The notes: generated by a model from the sequence alone, not told the origin. Shown: positions 9,535 through 18,098, numbered from the stretch's first letter. The stretch is DNA of 64,000 bases from Flavobacterium frigoris (GCF_900111075.1 NZ_FOFZ01000004.1:240108-304107), one strand, 5' to 3'. Made by a program: numbers and translations.

Positions 9535-10791
9535 ATGAAAAAAATCACCTTATTCTTATTATTAACTGTAATTACTAGTGCTTCCTATGCTCAAAAAGCA
9601 GATACAGAGAAGAAAAAAATTAAAATTAACATTCCGAAATCTGAATTATTCAAAGACATTAAGACTTACAACATTATCATTCAAGGCGATGATACTTGGA
9701 ACGCTGATTTTGCTAACAAGAAAAAAAATACCTATGAAAATAATCTAACAAAAAACACTATCGAAGATTATTCTAAAAAAGACACCATTAATCCAGATGT
9801 TAGAGTTTTAATGGGATACAAAGGCGCTACTTATAAAAAAGCGAGTAATGGTCAATATTTATTAGATGGAGATTTCAAATATTTAGTTTTAGGAAAAAAT
9901 AACGAAATACTATATGAGAAAGGATCTAATGCTATGTTATATTCTCCTACTTATAATGGAAAACCATACATAAGTTTAGCAAATGATCTAAATAATATCG
10001 GGTATAAATATTTAACTGATAATAACATCATCATTAGCGAAAAAGAGATTGATTTTAACTATGGTTTTTTTGATAAAGCAGAAGAATTCACTGAACTTGC
10101 CGCATTTAACACTAAAACAGATGAGTTTTTAAAAAAGATGGAAACTAATTCAACAGATCGAACATACTTAAATGAAATGGAAAAATTTTATTTGACTTAT
10201 GTAGGTAAAGAATATAAAAAAATAAAACCAAAAGATTACAACAAGGTTATCTACCTTAATCTATCAATTACTCAACTACTTCTAAACGACTTCGACAAGT
10301 CTTTAGACTATTTAGAAACAGCTAAACAAGGTGCCGGAATGTTCAGTATGTGGCCAACAGAGGCGAAAGCTACTATCGATAGCTTTATTACCGTTAATTC
10401 AAAAAACTCTGGTGTAAAAGTTGATAACCTAACCTATGATTCAGCTTATTATATTTACATCAACGGTAGTGTAATGCAAAATGGAAAAACACAAACTGGA
10501 AAATTAAAAGTAGATCGCTTTACAAATGCTTCAGAAGGAAGTATCTTGAGTTCTAACGATCCTACAAAACCAAAAGTATGGATTTATAAAGATAATGGTG
10601 AAGTTGATTTTATTTTTATTGACGATAAAACGACTATAACGACAAACAATGGGATTGAGTTAATTTACATTCCTTACCACAGCAACTTCATATTAGTCGA
10701 AAAAACTGCAGATTCATGTTATAAAAAATTCGAATCTAATTCTAATTTAATCTACTGCAATCAAGGCGGAAAATTTGAATTAAAAAAATAG
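9535..10791 (+). CDS. Secreted protein of unknown function
   Basis: A 418-residue protein with a clean signal peptide (MKKITLFLLLTVITSASYAQ, cleavage after residue 20), so probably periplasmic. I do not recognise a family. The mature part is Lys/Asn-rich and starts with a charged stretch (KADTEKKKIKINIPKSELFKD). Mid-protein there is a helical segment that could form a TPR-like pair (residues about 220-280, LNLSITQLLLNDFDKSLDYLETAKQG). The C-terminal third looks like beta strands (SAYYIYINGSVMQNGKTQTGKLKVDRF). The start is set by the promoter at 9492-9522. It stands alone, with a 14-base-stem terminator behind it. Confidence 0.8.
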   Translation: MKKITLFLLLTVITSASYAQKADTEKKKIKINIPKSELFKDIKTYNIIIQGDDTWNADFANKKKNTYENNLTKNTIEDYSKKDTINPDVRVLMGYKGATYKKASNGQYLLDGDFKYLVLGKNNEILYEKGSNAMLYSPTYNGKPYISLANDLNNIGYKYLTDNNIIISEKEIDFNYGFFDKAEEFTELAAFNTKTDEFLKKMETNSTDRTYLNEMEKFYLTYVGKEYKKIKPKDYNKVIYLNLSITQLLLNDFDKSLDYLETAKQGAGMFSMWPTEAKATIDSFITVNSKNSGVKVDNLTYDSAYYIYINGSVMQNGKTQTGKLKVDRFTNASEGSILSSNDPTKPKVWIYKDNGEVDFIFIDDKTTITTNNGIELIYIPYHSNFILVEKTADSCYKKFESNSNLIYCNQGGKFELKK

Positions 10792-10811
10792 TACTTCATC
10801 TTAATTTCAAT

Positions 10812-10847
10812 AAGAAAGGGATTTAGCATCGGTTAAATCCCTTTCTT
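10812..10847 (+). terminator. Rho-independent terminator after the 9535 gene
   Basis: A 14-base perfect stem (AAGAAAGGGATTTA, 10812-10825, with its complement at 10834-10847) and an 8-base loop. The distal arm ends in CTTTCTT rather than a pure T-run. Confidence 0.7.
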
Positions 10848-11059
10848 CATTTAAGTCGATTAAATATTCCTCTAGATAAGTCAGTTTTTTTGATATAAAT
10901 CACCTAAAAAGTAACATTATAGTTGACATAAACAGCTTCTTAAATAAAACCTAAACTTTATGCTCCAAAAACAATTAATGGCTTCGTATTTGAATAAGTA
11001 GTATTTTTGGCTGAAACCAAATGGCAACAAAGCTGAAGTAAACAAATAAAATGATGAAT

Positions 11060-11770
11060 ATGAAAAAATTTTTGCTTTTAACAATGGTATTTTCTCTTTT
11101 TGGTTGCGCTGAGATGCAACAGGTCATGAATCAGTTCCCACAGACGGACGGCACGGGTTTTCTTGATATTTCAGGAGGGTTGAAAGAAGCCCTGAATAAC
11201 GGTATTTCTAAACAAGTAACTAAGTTGACTGCCACTGATGGTTTTTACAAAAATGAAGCGGTGAAGATTCTTTTGCCGGAAGAATTGAGAAAAGTAGATG
11301 CTGGATTAAGAAGCATTGGTCTTAGCTCTTTGGCTGATGAAGGTCTTAAAGTATTGAATCGTGCGGCAGAAGATGCGGTAAAAGAAGCGACTCCTATATT
11401 TATAAACGCAGTAACCAGCATGTCATTTGCAGATGCTAGAGGAATCTTGATGGGGAACGAAAGTTCAGCTACTAATTATTTACAAAACAGTACTTCTACT
11501 GCTTTATACGGGAAGTTTAATCCTGTAATAAAAAATTCATTCACTAAAGTGGGTGCTGATAAAGTGTGGACGAACATCATCACTAAATACAATAGCATTC
11601 CACTGGTAAATAAGGTAAACCCTGATTTGACAGATTATGTAACGAATCAAGCAATGAATGGAGTTTTTAAAATGGTAGCTGTCGAAGAAAAAAACATCAG
11701 AACAAATCTTAGCTCTAGAACCTCTGTTTTATTACAAAGAGTTTTTGCGTTGCAGGACAAAAAGATATAA
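11060..11770 (+). CDS. DUF4197 domain-containing lipoprotein
   Basis: A 236-residue predicted lipoprotein; the signal MKKFLLLTMVFSLFGC has its lipobox Cys at residue 16. The mature domain matches DUF4197, a helical family of unknown function: GGLKEALNNGISKQVTKL, DGFYKNEAVKILLPEEL, LNRAAEDAVKEATPIF, a TNYLQNSTSTALY block and a C-terminal VxDYVTNQAMNGVFKMVAVEEKNIR. Upstream Mets at 11051 and 11054 are possible, but Met 11060 gives the standard MKK signal. The paralogue at 12915-13637 is nearly colinear, with purU between them. DUF4197 lipoproteins are probably anchored in the periplasm. Confidence 0.9.
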   Translation: MKKFLLLTMVFSLFGCAEMQQVMNQFPQTDGTGFLDISGGLKEALNNGISKQVTKLTATDGFYKNEAVKILLPEELRKVDAGLRSIGLSSLADEGLKVLNRAAEDAVKEATPIFINAVTSMSFADARGILMGNESSATNYLQNSTSTALYGKFNPVIKNSFTKVGADKVWTNIITKYNSIPLVNKVNPDLTDYVTNQAMNGVFKMVAVEEKNIRTNLSSRTSVLLQRVFALQDKKI

Positions 11771-11976
11771 TTCTTTGGCTTACACCAATGCTATTTAAAA
11801 TTCACACAAAAAAACAGAGGTAACCAGAGATTTAAAACATCTTTTATCTCTTTATTTTAAGCAAAATGGTTTAGTTTTGATTTTCATTTCATATGCTATT
11901 ATGAAACATGGAAATCAGAACCAAACTTTTTTTGTTACCAAAAAAAGAATTTAAAACACCCAAAGAACCATCTATA

Positions 11977-12831
11977 ATGCAAAAAATCACCCTACTTATT
12001 CATTGCAAAGATCAAAAAGGAATTATTGCAACCGTAACTAATTTTATACTGAAAGTAGAAGGAAATATCACTTATTTAGACCAGCATGTTGATGTGGAGC
12101 AAAATGTGTTTTTTATGCGACTTGAAAGTGAACTCACAAATCCATCTAGCAGCGTAGAAGCTATAATAGCCGATTTTCAGCAAACCATTGCGACTGATTT
12201 CGATATGTCTTGGGATCTCTACAACAAGGAAGTAAAACCTAAAATGGCTTTGTTTGTTTCCAAATACAATCATTGTTTGTATGATATTTTAGGTCGCTAC
12301 AGTGCCGGAGAATTGAATGTGGAAATTCCTTTTATTATATCCAATCATATGGACTTAAAACCCATCGCTGATCAATTCAACATTCCGTTTTATCATGTTC
12401 CTTTTACTAAAGACAACAAGGCAGAAGGTGAAAAACAACAGATTGAATTACTCCAGAAACACGAAATCAATTTTATTGTACTAGCGCGTTACATGCAGAT
12501 CATAACACCTGATTTGATTTCGCTGTACGAAAATAAAATCATCAATATTCATCATTCGTTTTTACCTGCTTTTCCTGGGGCTAAACCCTATCATTCGGCT
12601 TTTAAAAGAGGAGTAAAAATCATTGGTGCCACCAGTCATTACGTTACCGAAGAACTAGATGAAGGCCCCATTATTGAGCAGGACATCACTAGGGTTTCAC
12701 ATATCAATTCTGTAGATGATTTTATTATGAAAGGAAAAGATTTGGAGCGCACTGTTTTGGCAAGAGCCATAAAACTACATGCCGAAAGAAAAGTGATGGT
12801 TTACTCCAATAAAACGGTAGTTTTTTATTAA
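11977..12831 (+). CDS. purU: Formyltetrahydrofolate deformylase
   Basis: Hydrolyses 10-formyl-THF to formate and THF, supplying formate for PurT or balancing the one-carbon pool. It has 284 residues. An N-terminal ACT domain (MQKITLLIHCKDQKGIIATV, residues 1-80) precedes the formyltransferase fold. The catalytic Asn-His-Asp set lies in INIHHSFLPAFPGAKPY and in GATSHYVTEELDEGPIIEQD. An ORF runs open 23 codons further upstream (to 11908), but that extension is not part of the PurU family, so Met 11977 is preferred. It lies between two DUF4197 paralogues on the same strand; the gaps of 206 and 83 bases leave an operon undecided. Confidence 0.95.
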   Translation: MQKITLLIHCKDQKGIIATVTNFILKVEGNITYLDQHVDVEQNVFFMRLESELTNPSSSVEAIIADFQQTIATDFDMSWDLYNKEVKPKMALFVSKYNHCLYDILGRYSAGELNVEIPFIISNHMDLKPIADQFNIPFYHVPFTKDNKAEGEKQQIELLQKHEINFIVLARYMQIITPDLISLYENKIINIHHSFLPAFPGAKPYHSAFKRGVKIIGATSHYVTEELDEGPIIEQDITRVSHINSVDDFIMKGKDLERTVLARAIKLHAERKVMVYSNKTVVFY

Positions 12832-12914
12832 CTAGGTTCTAATAAAATCACAAAAGTTAAAACTATTTTAGAACAAAGTCGAATTGATTAAATTTGGCAA
12901 TAAATTATAAAAAA

Positions 12915-13637
12915 ATGAAAAAATTAGTATTACTGTTATTGTTGGTTCCTTTAATTGGTTCCGCGCAATTTAAAGATTTGTTAAAAAAAGCTACCGATAA
13001 AGCTGCTACTATTAGCAGTTCAAATTCAGGTTTAAATATTGCTGCTGGACTAAAAGAAGCGCTAAACAAAGGAGTTACAGAGCAAGTTTCTAAATTAACA
13101 AAGGATGATGGATTTTATAAAAATGAAGCCGTAAAAATATTAATGCCTGAGGAATTAGCTAGAGTAGACAAAACTTTACGTAAAATGGGGATGAGCAGCT
13201 TAGCAGACGACGGAATAAAAGCACTGAATCGTGCTGCCGAAGATGCTGTAAAAGAAGCTACACCAATTTTTGTTTCTGCCATAAAAAACATGAGCATCGC
13301 TGATGCTAAAAGTATTTTGTTAGGCGCTGACAATTCCGCGACCAATTATCTACAAACTAGTACAACAACCGCATTATACATGAAGTTCAGTCCTGTGGTA
13401 CAAACCTCTATTGGAAAAGTTGGTGCTGATGTAGTTTGGGCAAACATTATTACAAAATACAATACGCTTCCACTCGTATCTAAAATAAATCCAGATATTA
13501 CAGATTACGTTACCAATAAAGCACTTGATGGTGTTTTTAAAATGATTACGGTCGAAGAAAAAAATATAAGAAGTAATTTAAACGCCAGAACTTCTGACAC
13601 TCTTAAAAAAGTTTTTGCTTTACAAGATAAAAACTAA
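12915..13637 (+). CDS. DUF4197 domain-containing secreted protein (paralogue)
   Basis: A 240-residue paralogue of the 11060-11770 gene: GLKEALNKGVTEQVSKLTKDDGFYKNEAVKIL, LNRAAEDAVKEATPIF, SATNYLQTSTTTALYMKF and DITDYVTNKALDGVFKMITVEEKNIR are near-identical between the two. Its signal MKKLVLLLLLVPLIGSAQ ends in an SAQ cleavage site rather than a lipobox, so this copy is probably soluble in the periplasm while the other is lipid-anchored. A TAAATTTG -7 box at 12889-12896 covers the upstream Met at 12894, so Met 12915 is chosen. Function is unknown. Confidence 0.9.
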   Translation: MKKLVLLLLLVPLIGSAQFKDLLKKATDKAATISSSNSGLNIAAGLKEALNKGVTEQVSKLTKDDGFYKNEAVKILMPEELARVDKTLRKMGMSSLADDGIKALNRAAEDAVKEATPIFVSAIKNMSIADAKSILLGADNSATNYLQTSTTTALYMKFSPVVQTSIGKVGADVVWANIITKYNTLPLVSKINPDITDYVTNKALDGVFKMITVEEKNIRSNLNARTSDTLKKVFALQDKN

Positions 13638-13641
13638 ACCT

Positions 13642-13687
13642 CTATGGACTTAAAGTCCATAGATTTGGTTGTCAGACTTAAAGTCTG
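13642..13687. repeat. Two short palindromes in tandem
   Basis: Palindrome CTATGGACT-TA(A)-AGTCCATAG at 13642-13662 is followed after ten bases by CAGACTTAAAGTCTG at 13673-13687. They share the core GACTTAAAGTC. They lie just after the DUF4197 stop and lack a T-run, so they look more like a small repeated hairpin or mRNA 3' end than a classic terminator. Confidence 0.6.
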
Positions 13688-13903
13688 TATGTTGTATTGC
13701 TAATATTTACCGCAGATTCTCAAATTATTTTATATAAATTATTTTAAAATTTGCTAATTGCGGTGTTAACATTTTTTAGAAGCTAAAGCTAGATGCACTG
13801 AAAGTACATAGTTTTAAACTCTATTTGAGACCAATAAAATTTACCGAAAAAGTAAGTGCAAATCTTAACTTTTGTGCAACAAACTAATAACAAAAACTTA
13901 ACA

Positions 13904-14107
13904 ATGAACAACCCGCAATTGTGCCATCTTTGCATAGTAATAAACTGGTTATTTATTATTTGGTTTTGGTTAGTTAAAGAACTGCCGGTATTCATAGAGT
14001 ACCGGCATTTTTTATTTAGTTCCGCCCAAAAAAGAAAGAACCGCATCGTTAAAAACATTAGGTTGCTCCACGTTGACCACATGACCACAGTTCACCACAA
14101 CAAATAA
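13904..14107 (+). other. Tryptophan-rich small ORF overlapping a terminator (possible leader peptide or small RNA)
   Basis: ATG at 13904 opens MNNPQLCHLCIVINWLFIIW followed by FWLVKELPVF; three Trp codons fall within eight residues. The reading frame runs into the terminator hairpin at 13983-14007 and then antisense into the alpha/beta hydrolase gene, so a full-length protein is unlikely. The Trp run followed by a terminator resembles a transcription-attenuation leader, but no Trp-related gene follows on this strand. Other readings are an orphan terminator of a small RNA or chance. Confidence 0.3.
13983..14013 (+). terminator. Rho-independent terminator after the Trp-rich ORF
   Basis: Stem TGCCGGTA/TACCGGCA (13983-13990 and 14000-14007), nine-base loop, then six T. 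The T-run is only on the plus side, so it serves a plus-strand transcript rather than the convergent hydrolase gene. Confidence 0.8.
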
Positions 14108-14797
14108 TTTTGAGGACCTATAATGACTCTCGACTACTTTTCTCACTGATGGTAAAAACATATAATCTTCTTCACCCATAACATAGAGCGTAGGGATATT
14201 TAATTCGACCTGACGAAACCACTTAAGAATAGGGTTAATTTCAGCTGTAAGTTTGAACCATTTTAGAAATTCTTTATGGTATAATTTCTTTGCCTCATTT
14301 ATAAAAAGAATACGCGATTGTTTGTGGTTTTTTTTTGGCATAATCACAAAGGCAAAGAATCGGTATAAAACCAAGTAAGGCAAAACATACTTGAACGTAT
14401 TACCCAAACGCATTAATATCTGGGAACGAAAATTCATTTTTAAAATTGCTCCACCAAGTATCATGCTTTGTACCCTTTGCGGATGCATTTCTGCTAATTG
14501 TCTGATTAGAATTGTACCTAAAGAAATTCCAACAAAATGTGATTTTTCAATTTTTAGAAAATCTAAAACCTCCAGAATATCATTGGCAAGAGCCGAAAAA
14601 GTATATTTTTGTTTAAAAGCGGTTTTTAGCGAGGATTTAGAATTTCCATGACCGCGCAAATCCAATAACAACACATTATACTGTTTTTGAAAATCTCTGA
14701 TTTGTTTGAACCAAATCGATGAACTTCCACCTGCACCATGCACAAAAGTTACCCATTGGGTACTGACTGGATTTTTGTAAATGGTATAGTTAAGCAC
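14012..14797 (-). CDS. Alpha/beta fold hydrolase
   Basis: A 261-residue cytoplasmic alpha/beta hydrolase. Visible are the oxyanion-hole HGAGGSSSIW (around residue 20), LLLDLRGHGNSK (around 46), the nucleophile elbow GISLGT with Ser at about residue 96, the acid region YVMGEEDYMF (around 210) and the catalytic His in VVNCGHVVNVEQP (around 238). Length and spacing fit the general esterase / haloperoxidase / MenH-like group. The substrate is not predictable. There is no signal peptide. The gene ends inside the T-run of the opposing terminator. Confidence 0.88.
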   Translation of the reverse strand: MLNYTIYKNPVSTQWVTFVHGAGGSSSIWFKQIRDFQKQYNVLLLDLRGHGNSKSSLKTAFKQKYTFSALANDILEVLDFLKIEKSHFVGISLGTILIRQLAEMHPQRVQSMILGGAILKMNFRSQILMRLGNTFKYVLPYLVLYRFFAFVIMPKKNHKQSRILFINEAKKLYHKEFLKWFKLTAEINPILKWFRQVELNIPTLYVMGEEDYMFLPSVRKVVESHYRSSKLFVVVNCGHVVNVEQPNVFNDAVLSFLGGTK

Positions 14798-14853
14798 GTT
14801 TTTTTTGGTAAAAATAGTACTTTAATTTTAAATCCCAATCTTAACAATTTTTA

Positions 14854-14886
14854 TTGCTTATTTTCTAATCGTATAACGTAAATTTG
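14854..14886 (+). promoter_or_regulatory. Promoter of the 14903 small gene
   Basis: TTG at 14854-14856, a 22-base spacer and TAAATTTG at 14879-14886; this ends 16 bases before the ATG at 14903. It fits the Bacteroidota consensus and supports the small ORF as real. Confidence 0.6.
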
Positions 14887-14902
14887 CCGAAAAAATACCA
14901 CC

Positions 14903-15055
14903 ATGATTGGATTACTGCAAGAGAAAAGTGAAATTGAAAAACTCCAAAGAGAATACAAAATGCTTTCTGAATTAAATTTTAATATCGATACTGATCTACT
15001 TTTAAAAGTAACAATTCCTGAAGAAGAATTGGTTCTAGAAGAATCTGAGTATTAA
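14903..15055 (+). CDS. Small acidic protein, resembles the Lacal_2735 family N-terminus
   Basis: A 50-residue ORF starting MIGLLQEKSEIEKLQREYKM and ending EEELVLEESEY. It is short and charged with a helical N-terminal half. The M-x-GL-xxKSExEKLQxxYKxL opening resembles the small flavobacterial Lacal_2735 family, though the tail differs. A perfect promoter precedes it (14854-14886) and a strong terminator follows (15097-15134), so it is a complete single-gene unit. Function is unknown; the family link is tentative. Confidence 0.65.
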   Translation: MIGLLQEKSEIEKLQREYKMLSELNFNIDTDLLLKVTIPEEELVLEESEY

Positions 15056-15096
15056 ATAAATTAGAAGTTTAAAATTATTCAAACCTATTTCAAAAC

Positions 15097-15134
15097 AAAA
15101 AAGGGATTCTGATAACTATCAGAATCCCTTTTTT
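15097..15134. terminator. Bidirectional terminator between convergent genes
   Basis: Stem GGGATTCTGATA (15103-15114) pairs with 15117-15128, flanked by six A and six T. It serves the 14903 gene (+) and the di-heme oxidoreductase gene (-). Confidence 0.88.
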
Positions 15135-15149
15135 CAGTTTATAAAACTA

Positions 15150-16550
15150 CTAGAGTGAATTTATAAATTCAAATAGCTTGTTTCTCTCGGTTGCAGCTAG
15201 TTTTTTAAAGCTATCCTTTGCTTTCTGAGCTTCGCCACCATGCCATAGAATCGCTTCGGTAACATTTCTAGCTCTACCATCATGCAATAAATTAGTATGC
15301 TTGTTTACGGTATTGATCAAACCAATTCCCCACAAAGGCTGCGTTCTCCATTCGCTACCAGAAGCCTCAAAATCGGGAGCATTATCAGCTAAACCTTCGC
15401 CCATATCATGCAACAATAAATCCGTATAAGGTCTAATGGTTTGATTGCGCAAGGCTATAATCGCATGTGTATTTCCGGTTTGTACTTTAGCGATATGGCA
15501 ACTCGTACAATTAATTGTTTCGAATATTTTCTTTCCCTCTAAAACATTTTGTTCTGTGTAATTTCTTCTACCAGGAACCGCAAGCGTACTCGAATATAAG
15601 GCTACTTTATTTAGATTAGAGTCTGTGATTTCAGGTGTTCCTCCGTTAGCTATTGCATCACAATCTACGCCAGGCGGACAGTTCTCTTTAGGAAATAAAC
15701 TAGACGTAATTCCGATATCACCCGAAAAAGCAGCTGCTACTTGCTGACGAACATTGGGTTGATTTGCTTTCCAGCCAAAGCGCCCTATTTTTTTTGAATT
15801 TGAAGCAATGTCGTAAACATAGTTTAGTTTTCCTGATATTCCGTCCTTATTATTGTCGTTGGGATCTGCCCATTTAAGTAATGTGCTTTCATCAATTGCT
15901 TCTAATAAGCCTAAACCGATCATTTGATTGGCTACTCTAGGAGATACTTTTATACCTGAAGCAAATGCACCGTAACCTAAACTATTAATTTGATAAGTAG
16001 GTTTTTTAAGTACAACCGTCGTACCATCATCAAAAGCCTCCGTTATGTCCTGATAAACAATGTTAAATTTTCCTTTTACAGTTTGTCCTAAAATGGCATT
16101 ATCTTGCATTTGTCCGCCATAGACAGGGTCTGAGAAAGAACTACCATTAGCATTAACACCATCAATACTTAAACGAAGTAATAAACCATGTGCTGTTTCA
16201 CCATCTACTAAAGGTGGCCTTCCTCGACCATCTTTAAAATGGCATCCAGAACAGGAAACTGCATTAAAAAAAGGCCCTAAACCATCTCTAGCGGTTGTAG
16301 AGGCCGGCGCTGTAACCCAGCTTTGACGAAAAAAGGAATTCCCTATCCCAAAATCACCTTGTTCGTCAAAAGTCAAATTAGGTGCCGAAAAACCAAAAGC
16401 CTCTTCAGTAGCATTAAAAAAGGTAGTTTCACCTCCTGAGTATTGTTCCCCTTCTTCAGCAGTAAGCGGAATGTATTTATCATCACTATTAGTACAGCTA
16501 TAGAATTGAAAACCAATTAACAAAAACAAAATCTTTACACTATTCTTCAT
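15150..16550 (-). CDS. Di-heme oxidoreductase family lipoprotein (DUF1111, 'thiol oxidoreductase')
   Basis: A 466-residue exported protein with a lipoprotein-type signal (MKNSVKILFLLIGFQFYSC, Cys 19). Two CxxCH heme c sites are visible: CSGCH at 100-104, followed by KDGRGRPP, and CTSCH at 348-352 within a second cytochrome-c-like domain. The C-terminal block has the family features TQPLWGIGL, LLHDGRARNVTEAILWHGGEA. The fold resembles MauG/cytochrome c peroxidase-like di-heme proteins; the true substrate is unknown. An upstream Met at 16604 would bury the signal, so Met 16550 is used. It lies 65 bases downstream of the imelysin gene on the same strand, presumably in one transcript driven by the dyad-flanked promoter at 17793-17873. 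In this context it is probably a periplasmic redox partner for metal handling (inference). Confidence 0.92.
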   Translation of the reverse strand: MKNSVKILFLLIGFQFYSCTNSDDKYIPLTAEEGEQYSGGETTFFNATEEAFGFSAPNLTFDEQGDFGIGNSFFRQSWVTAPASTTARDGLGPFFNAVSCSGCHFKDGRGRPPLVDGETAHGLLLRLSIDGVNANGSSFSDPVYGGQMQDNAILGQTVKGKFNIVYQDITEAFDDGTTVVLKKPTYQINSLGYGAFASGIKVSPRVANQMIGLGLLEAIDESTLLKWADPNDNNKDGISGKLNYVYDIASNSKKIGRFGWKANQPNVRQQVAAAFSGDIGITSSLFPKENCPPGVDCDAIANGGTPEITDSNLNKVALYSSTLAVPGRRNYTEQNVLEGKKIFETINCTSCHIAKVQTGNTHAIIALRNQTIRPYTDLLLHDMGEGLADNAPDFEASGSEWRTQPLWGIGLINTVNKHTNLLHDGRARNVTEAILWHGGEAQKAKDSFKKLAATERNKLFEFINSL

Positions 16551-16615
16551 TATTTTAAAACAGAAAAAAGTGTCCTTAAAACAAGAACACTTTAGATTAT
16601 ACAAATATTCTTAAA

Positions 16616-17785
16616 TTACCCATTAACAATAATTCCTATCTTTACAGCTCCAGCCAATAAATTCGCGCCTAAGTTTTTAAGTGCTAGTACAGCCATGTTA
16701 ACCTTAGCACCTTCAACAGAGTCGATTCCACCAGAAATGGCTAAATCAAATGGGGTTATAATCGCTGCTACTTTATTTAAGGAAGCAGTTACAGCCACAT
16801 TAGTATCATTGTAAACAGCTACATTAGCTTGCATCACTAAATCTTCTAACGAAGGACCGTCAATAATGCCATATTTTCCTTGGTAAACATTAATAACACC
16901 TTGTAAATTCAAAGCAATATCTCTGTGTGTATTATCACTAAAACAAGAATGTTCATCTTCTTGATCTGCATTTCCTAAAGCAACATACATACGCTCAACA
17001 GGCAATTCAGCCGAAACAAGCGTTGTTATTCCCAAGTAAATATTCTTGATTGCTTGATCATCAGGTAATGCTAAAAACGTTTTTCTATATGGTCCGTCTA
17101 CCTTCCATTGGTTTACCATATAATCTAAATTATCCGTCAATAAATCAGCACAAACTTCTAAATAAGCTGCTCTACGTAATGGATTAGAGGCAGTTCCACC
17201 TACAACATAATCGCTATAAGGTCGTAAACCTGCTTTTTTCTCAGAAGGAGCAGTTAAATCCTGTCCCCAAAGTAAAAACTCAATAGCATGATAACCGACG
17301 CTAATATTTTTTTCTCCACCATTTTCATTTTCAGCTTCTAAAAATGCTTTATCAATGATGGGAAACAAAATAGGGTTATTAATAATCCCCGAAGCAGTAG
17401 CTCCTTCTACATAATCAATATAATTTTCATCCAAAGGCCAAGCATTCATTAAACTTTCTGGTCCATTTGCATCATCAATGGGGCCATTTGCAAAACGAAA
17501 AGCTTCCGTTGTTCCGTAACTCTCTCTTGATTGTTTCCATTTTGATTTAGCTGTATCAAAATTAGCTTGAGTTGGAGCATTCGTAAAAGTATTTATCGCT
17601 GTTTCTAAAACAACAGCATCATCATAAGCTTGTTTATAATTGGCGTAAGCAATAGCAGCATAGTTTGCTACAACCTGTTTTTTAGTGACATTAGAATCGG
17701 TTGAATTATCGTCATCATTATTACATGAGAATGTTAAACCACCGATTAGTAAAAATAATGATGTTCTCAAAAGCGCTTTATTCAT
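16616..17785 (-). CDS. Imelysin family lipoprotein (peptidase M75 / EfeO-M-like)
   Basis: A 389-residue predicted lipoprotein (MNKALLRTSLFLLIGGLTFSC, lipobox Cys 21). The imelysin/M75 motif GxHxxE is present as GYHAIE (residues 164-169), followed by FLLWGQD. Imelysins, including EfeO/EfeM and algal/cyanobacterial IrpA, are linked to iron uptake and bind metal through this motif rather than acting as proven proteases. The N-terminal bundle (TKKQVVANYAAIAYANYKQAYDD) and NAWPLDENYIDYV are typical. It is the first gene of a minus-strand pair with the di-heme oxidoreductase, and divergent from DUF4856. Confidence 0.93.
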   Translation of the reverse strand: MNKALLRTSLFLLIGGLTFSCNNDDDNSTDSNVTKKQVVANYAAIAYANYKQAYDDAVVLETAINTFTNAPTQANFDTAKSKWKQSRESYGTTEAFRFANGPIDDANGPESLMNAWPLDENYIDYVEGATASGIINNPILFPIIDKAFLEAENENGGEKNISVGYHAIEFLLWGQDLTAPSEKKAGLRPYSDYVVGGTASNPLRRAAYLEVCADLLTDNLDYMVNQWKVDGPYRKTFLALPDDQAIKNIYLGITTLVSAELPVERMYVALGNADQEDEHSCFSDNTHRDIALNLQGVINVYQGKYGIIDGPSLEDLVMQANVAVYNDTNVAVTASLNKVAAIITPFDLAISGGIDSVEGAKVNMAVLALKNLGANLLAGAVKIGIIVNG

Positions 17786-17792
17786 AGTATTG

Positions 17793-17873
17793 TTATTTAG
17801 ATTAATTAAACTTAAGCGAAAGTATATGCTTTTATTTAAACGACAAAATCTTATTTAGATTAATTTTAAATAA
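17793..17873 (-). promoter_or_regulatory. Minus-strand promoter flanked by two copies of a 23-bp dyad
   Basis: Reading the minus strand: dyad copy at 17873-17851 (plus-strand halves TTATTTAGA and TTTAAATAA around a five-base centre), four bases, TTG at 17846-17844, a 19-base spacer, a TACTTTCG -7 box at 17824-17817, and a second copy (one good half, TTATTTAGA at 17793-17801 on the plus strand) at 17815-17793. The same order and spacing recur at 18012-18098 and 40116-40199. It is probably the operator-promoter of imelysin and the di-heme oxidoreductase. Confidence 0.65.
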
Positions 17874-18011
17874 AATTAAGAAACATTTACAACAATCTTG
17901 TTAACTGAATCTTAGAGTATACTAGGAAATAAATTTCTTTATATTCTAAAAACCTCCATCGTTAAGCAATAACAACACCTTGTACAACTGTTTAATCACA
18001 ACCGATAAATA

Positions 18012-18098
18012 TTATTTAGAAAAATTCTAAACAAAGTTTTGGAATTCTAAAATTGAGTTATATATTTGCACAAAACTATTCTTATTCAATCTAAATAA
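18012..18098 (+). promoter_or_regulatory. Promoter of the DUF4856-TonB operon flanked by two dyad copies
   Basis: Dyad at 18012-18034 (TTATTTAGA and TCTAAACAA around AAAAT; inner perfect repeat TTTAGAA/TTCTAAA), then TTG at 18039-18041, a 19-base spacer and TATATTTG at 18061-18068. A second copy at 18076-18098 has a perfect right half TCTAAATAA and a weak left half. The geometry is the same as at 17793-17873 and 40116-40199. The downstream copy would cover the transcription start. Confidence 0.7.

Noticed and set aside
11908..11976. N-terminal extension of PurU
   Set aside because: The 23 extra residues are not ACT-domain sequence; PurU proteins start at the position of Met 11977.
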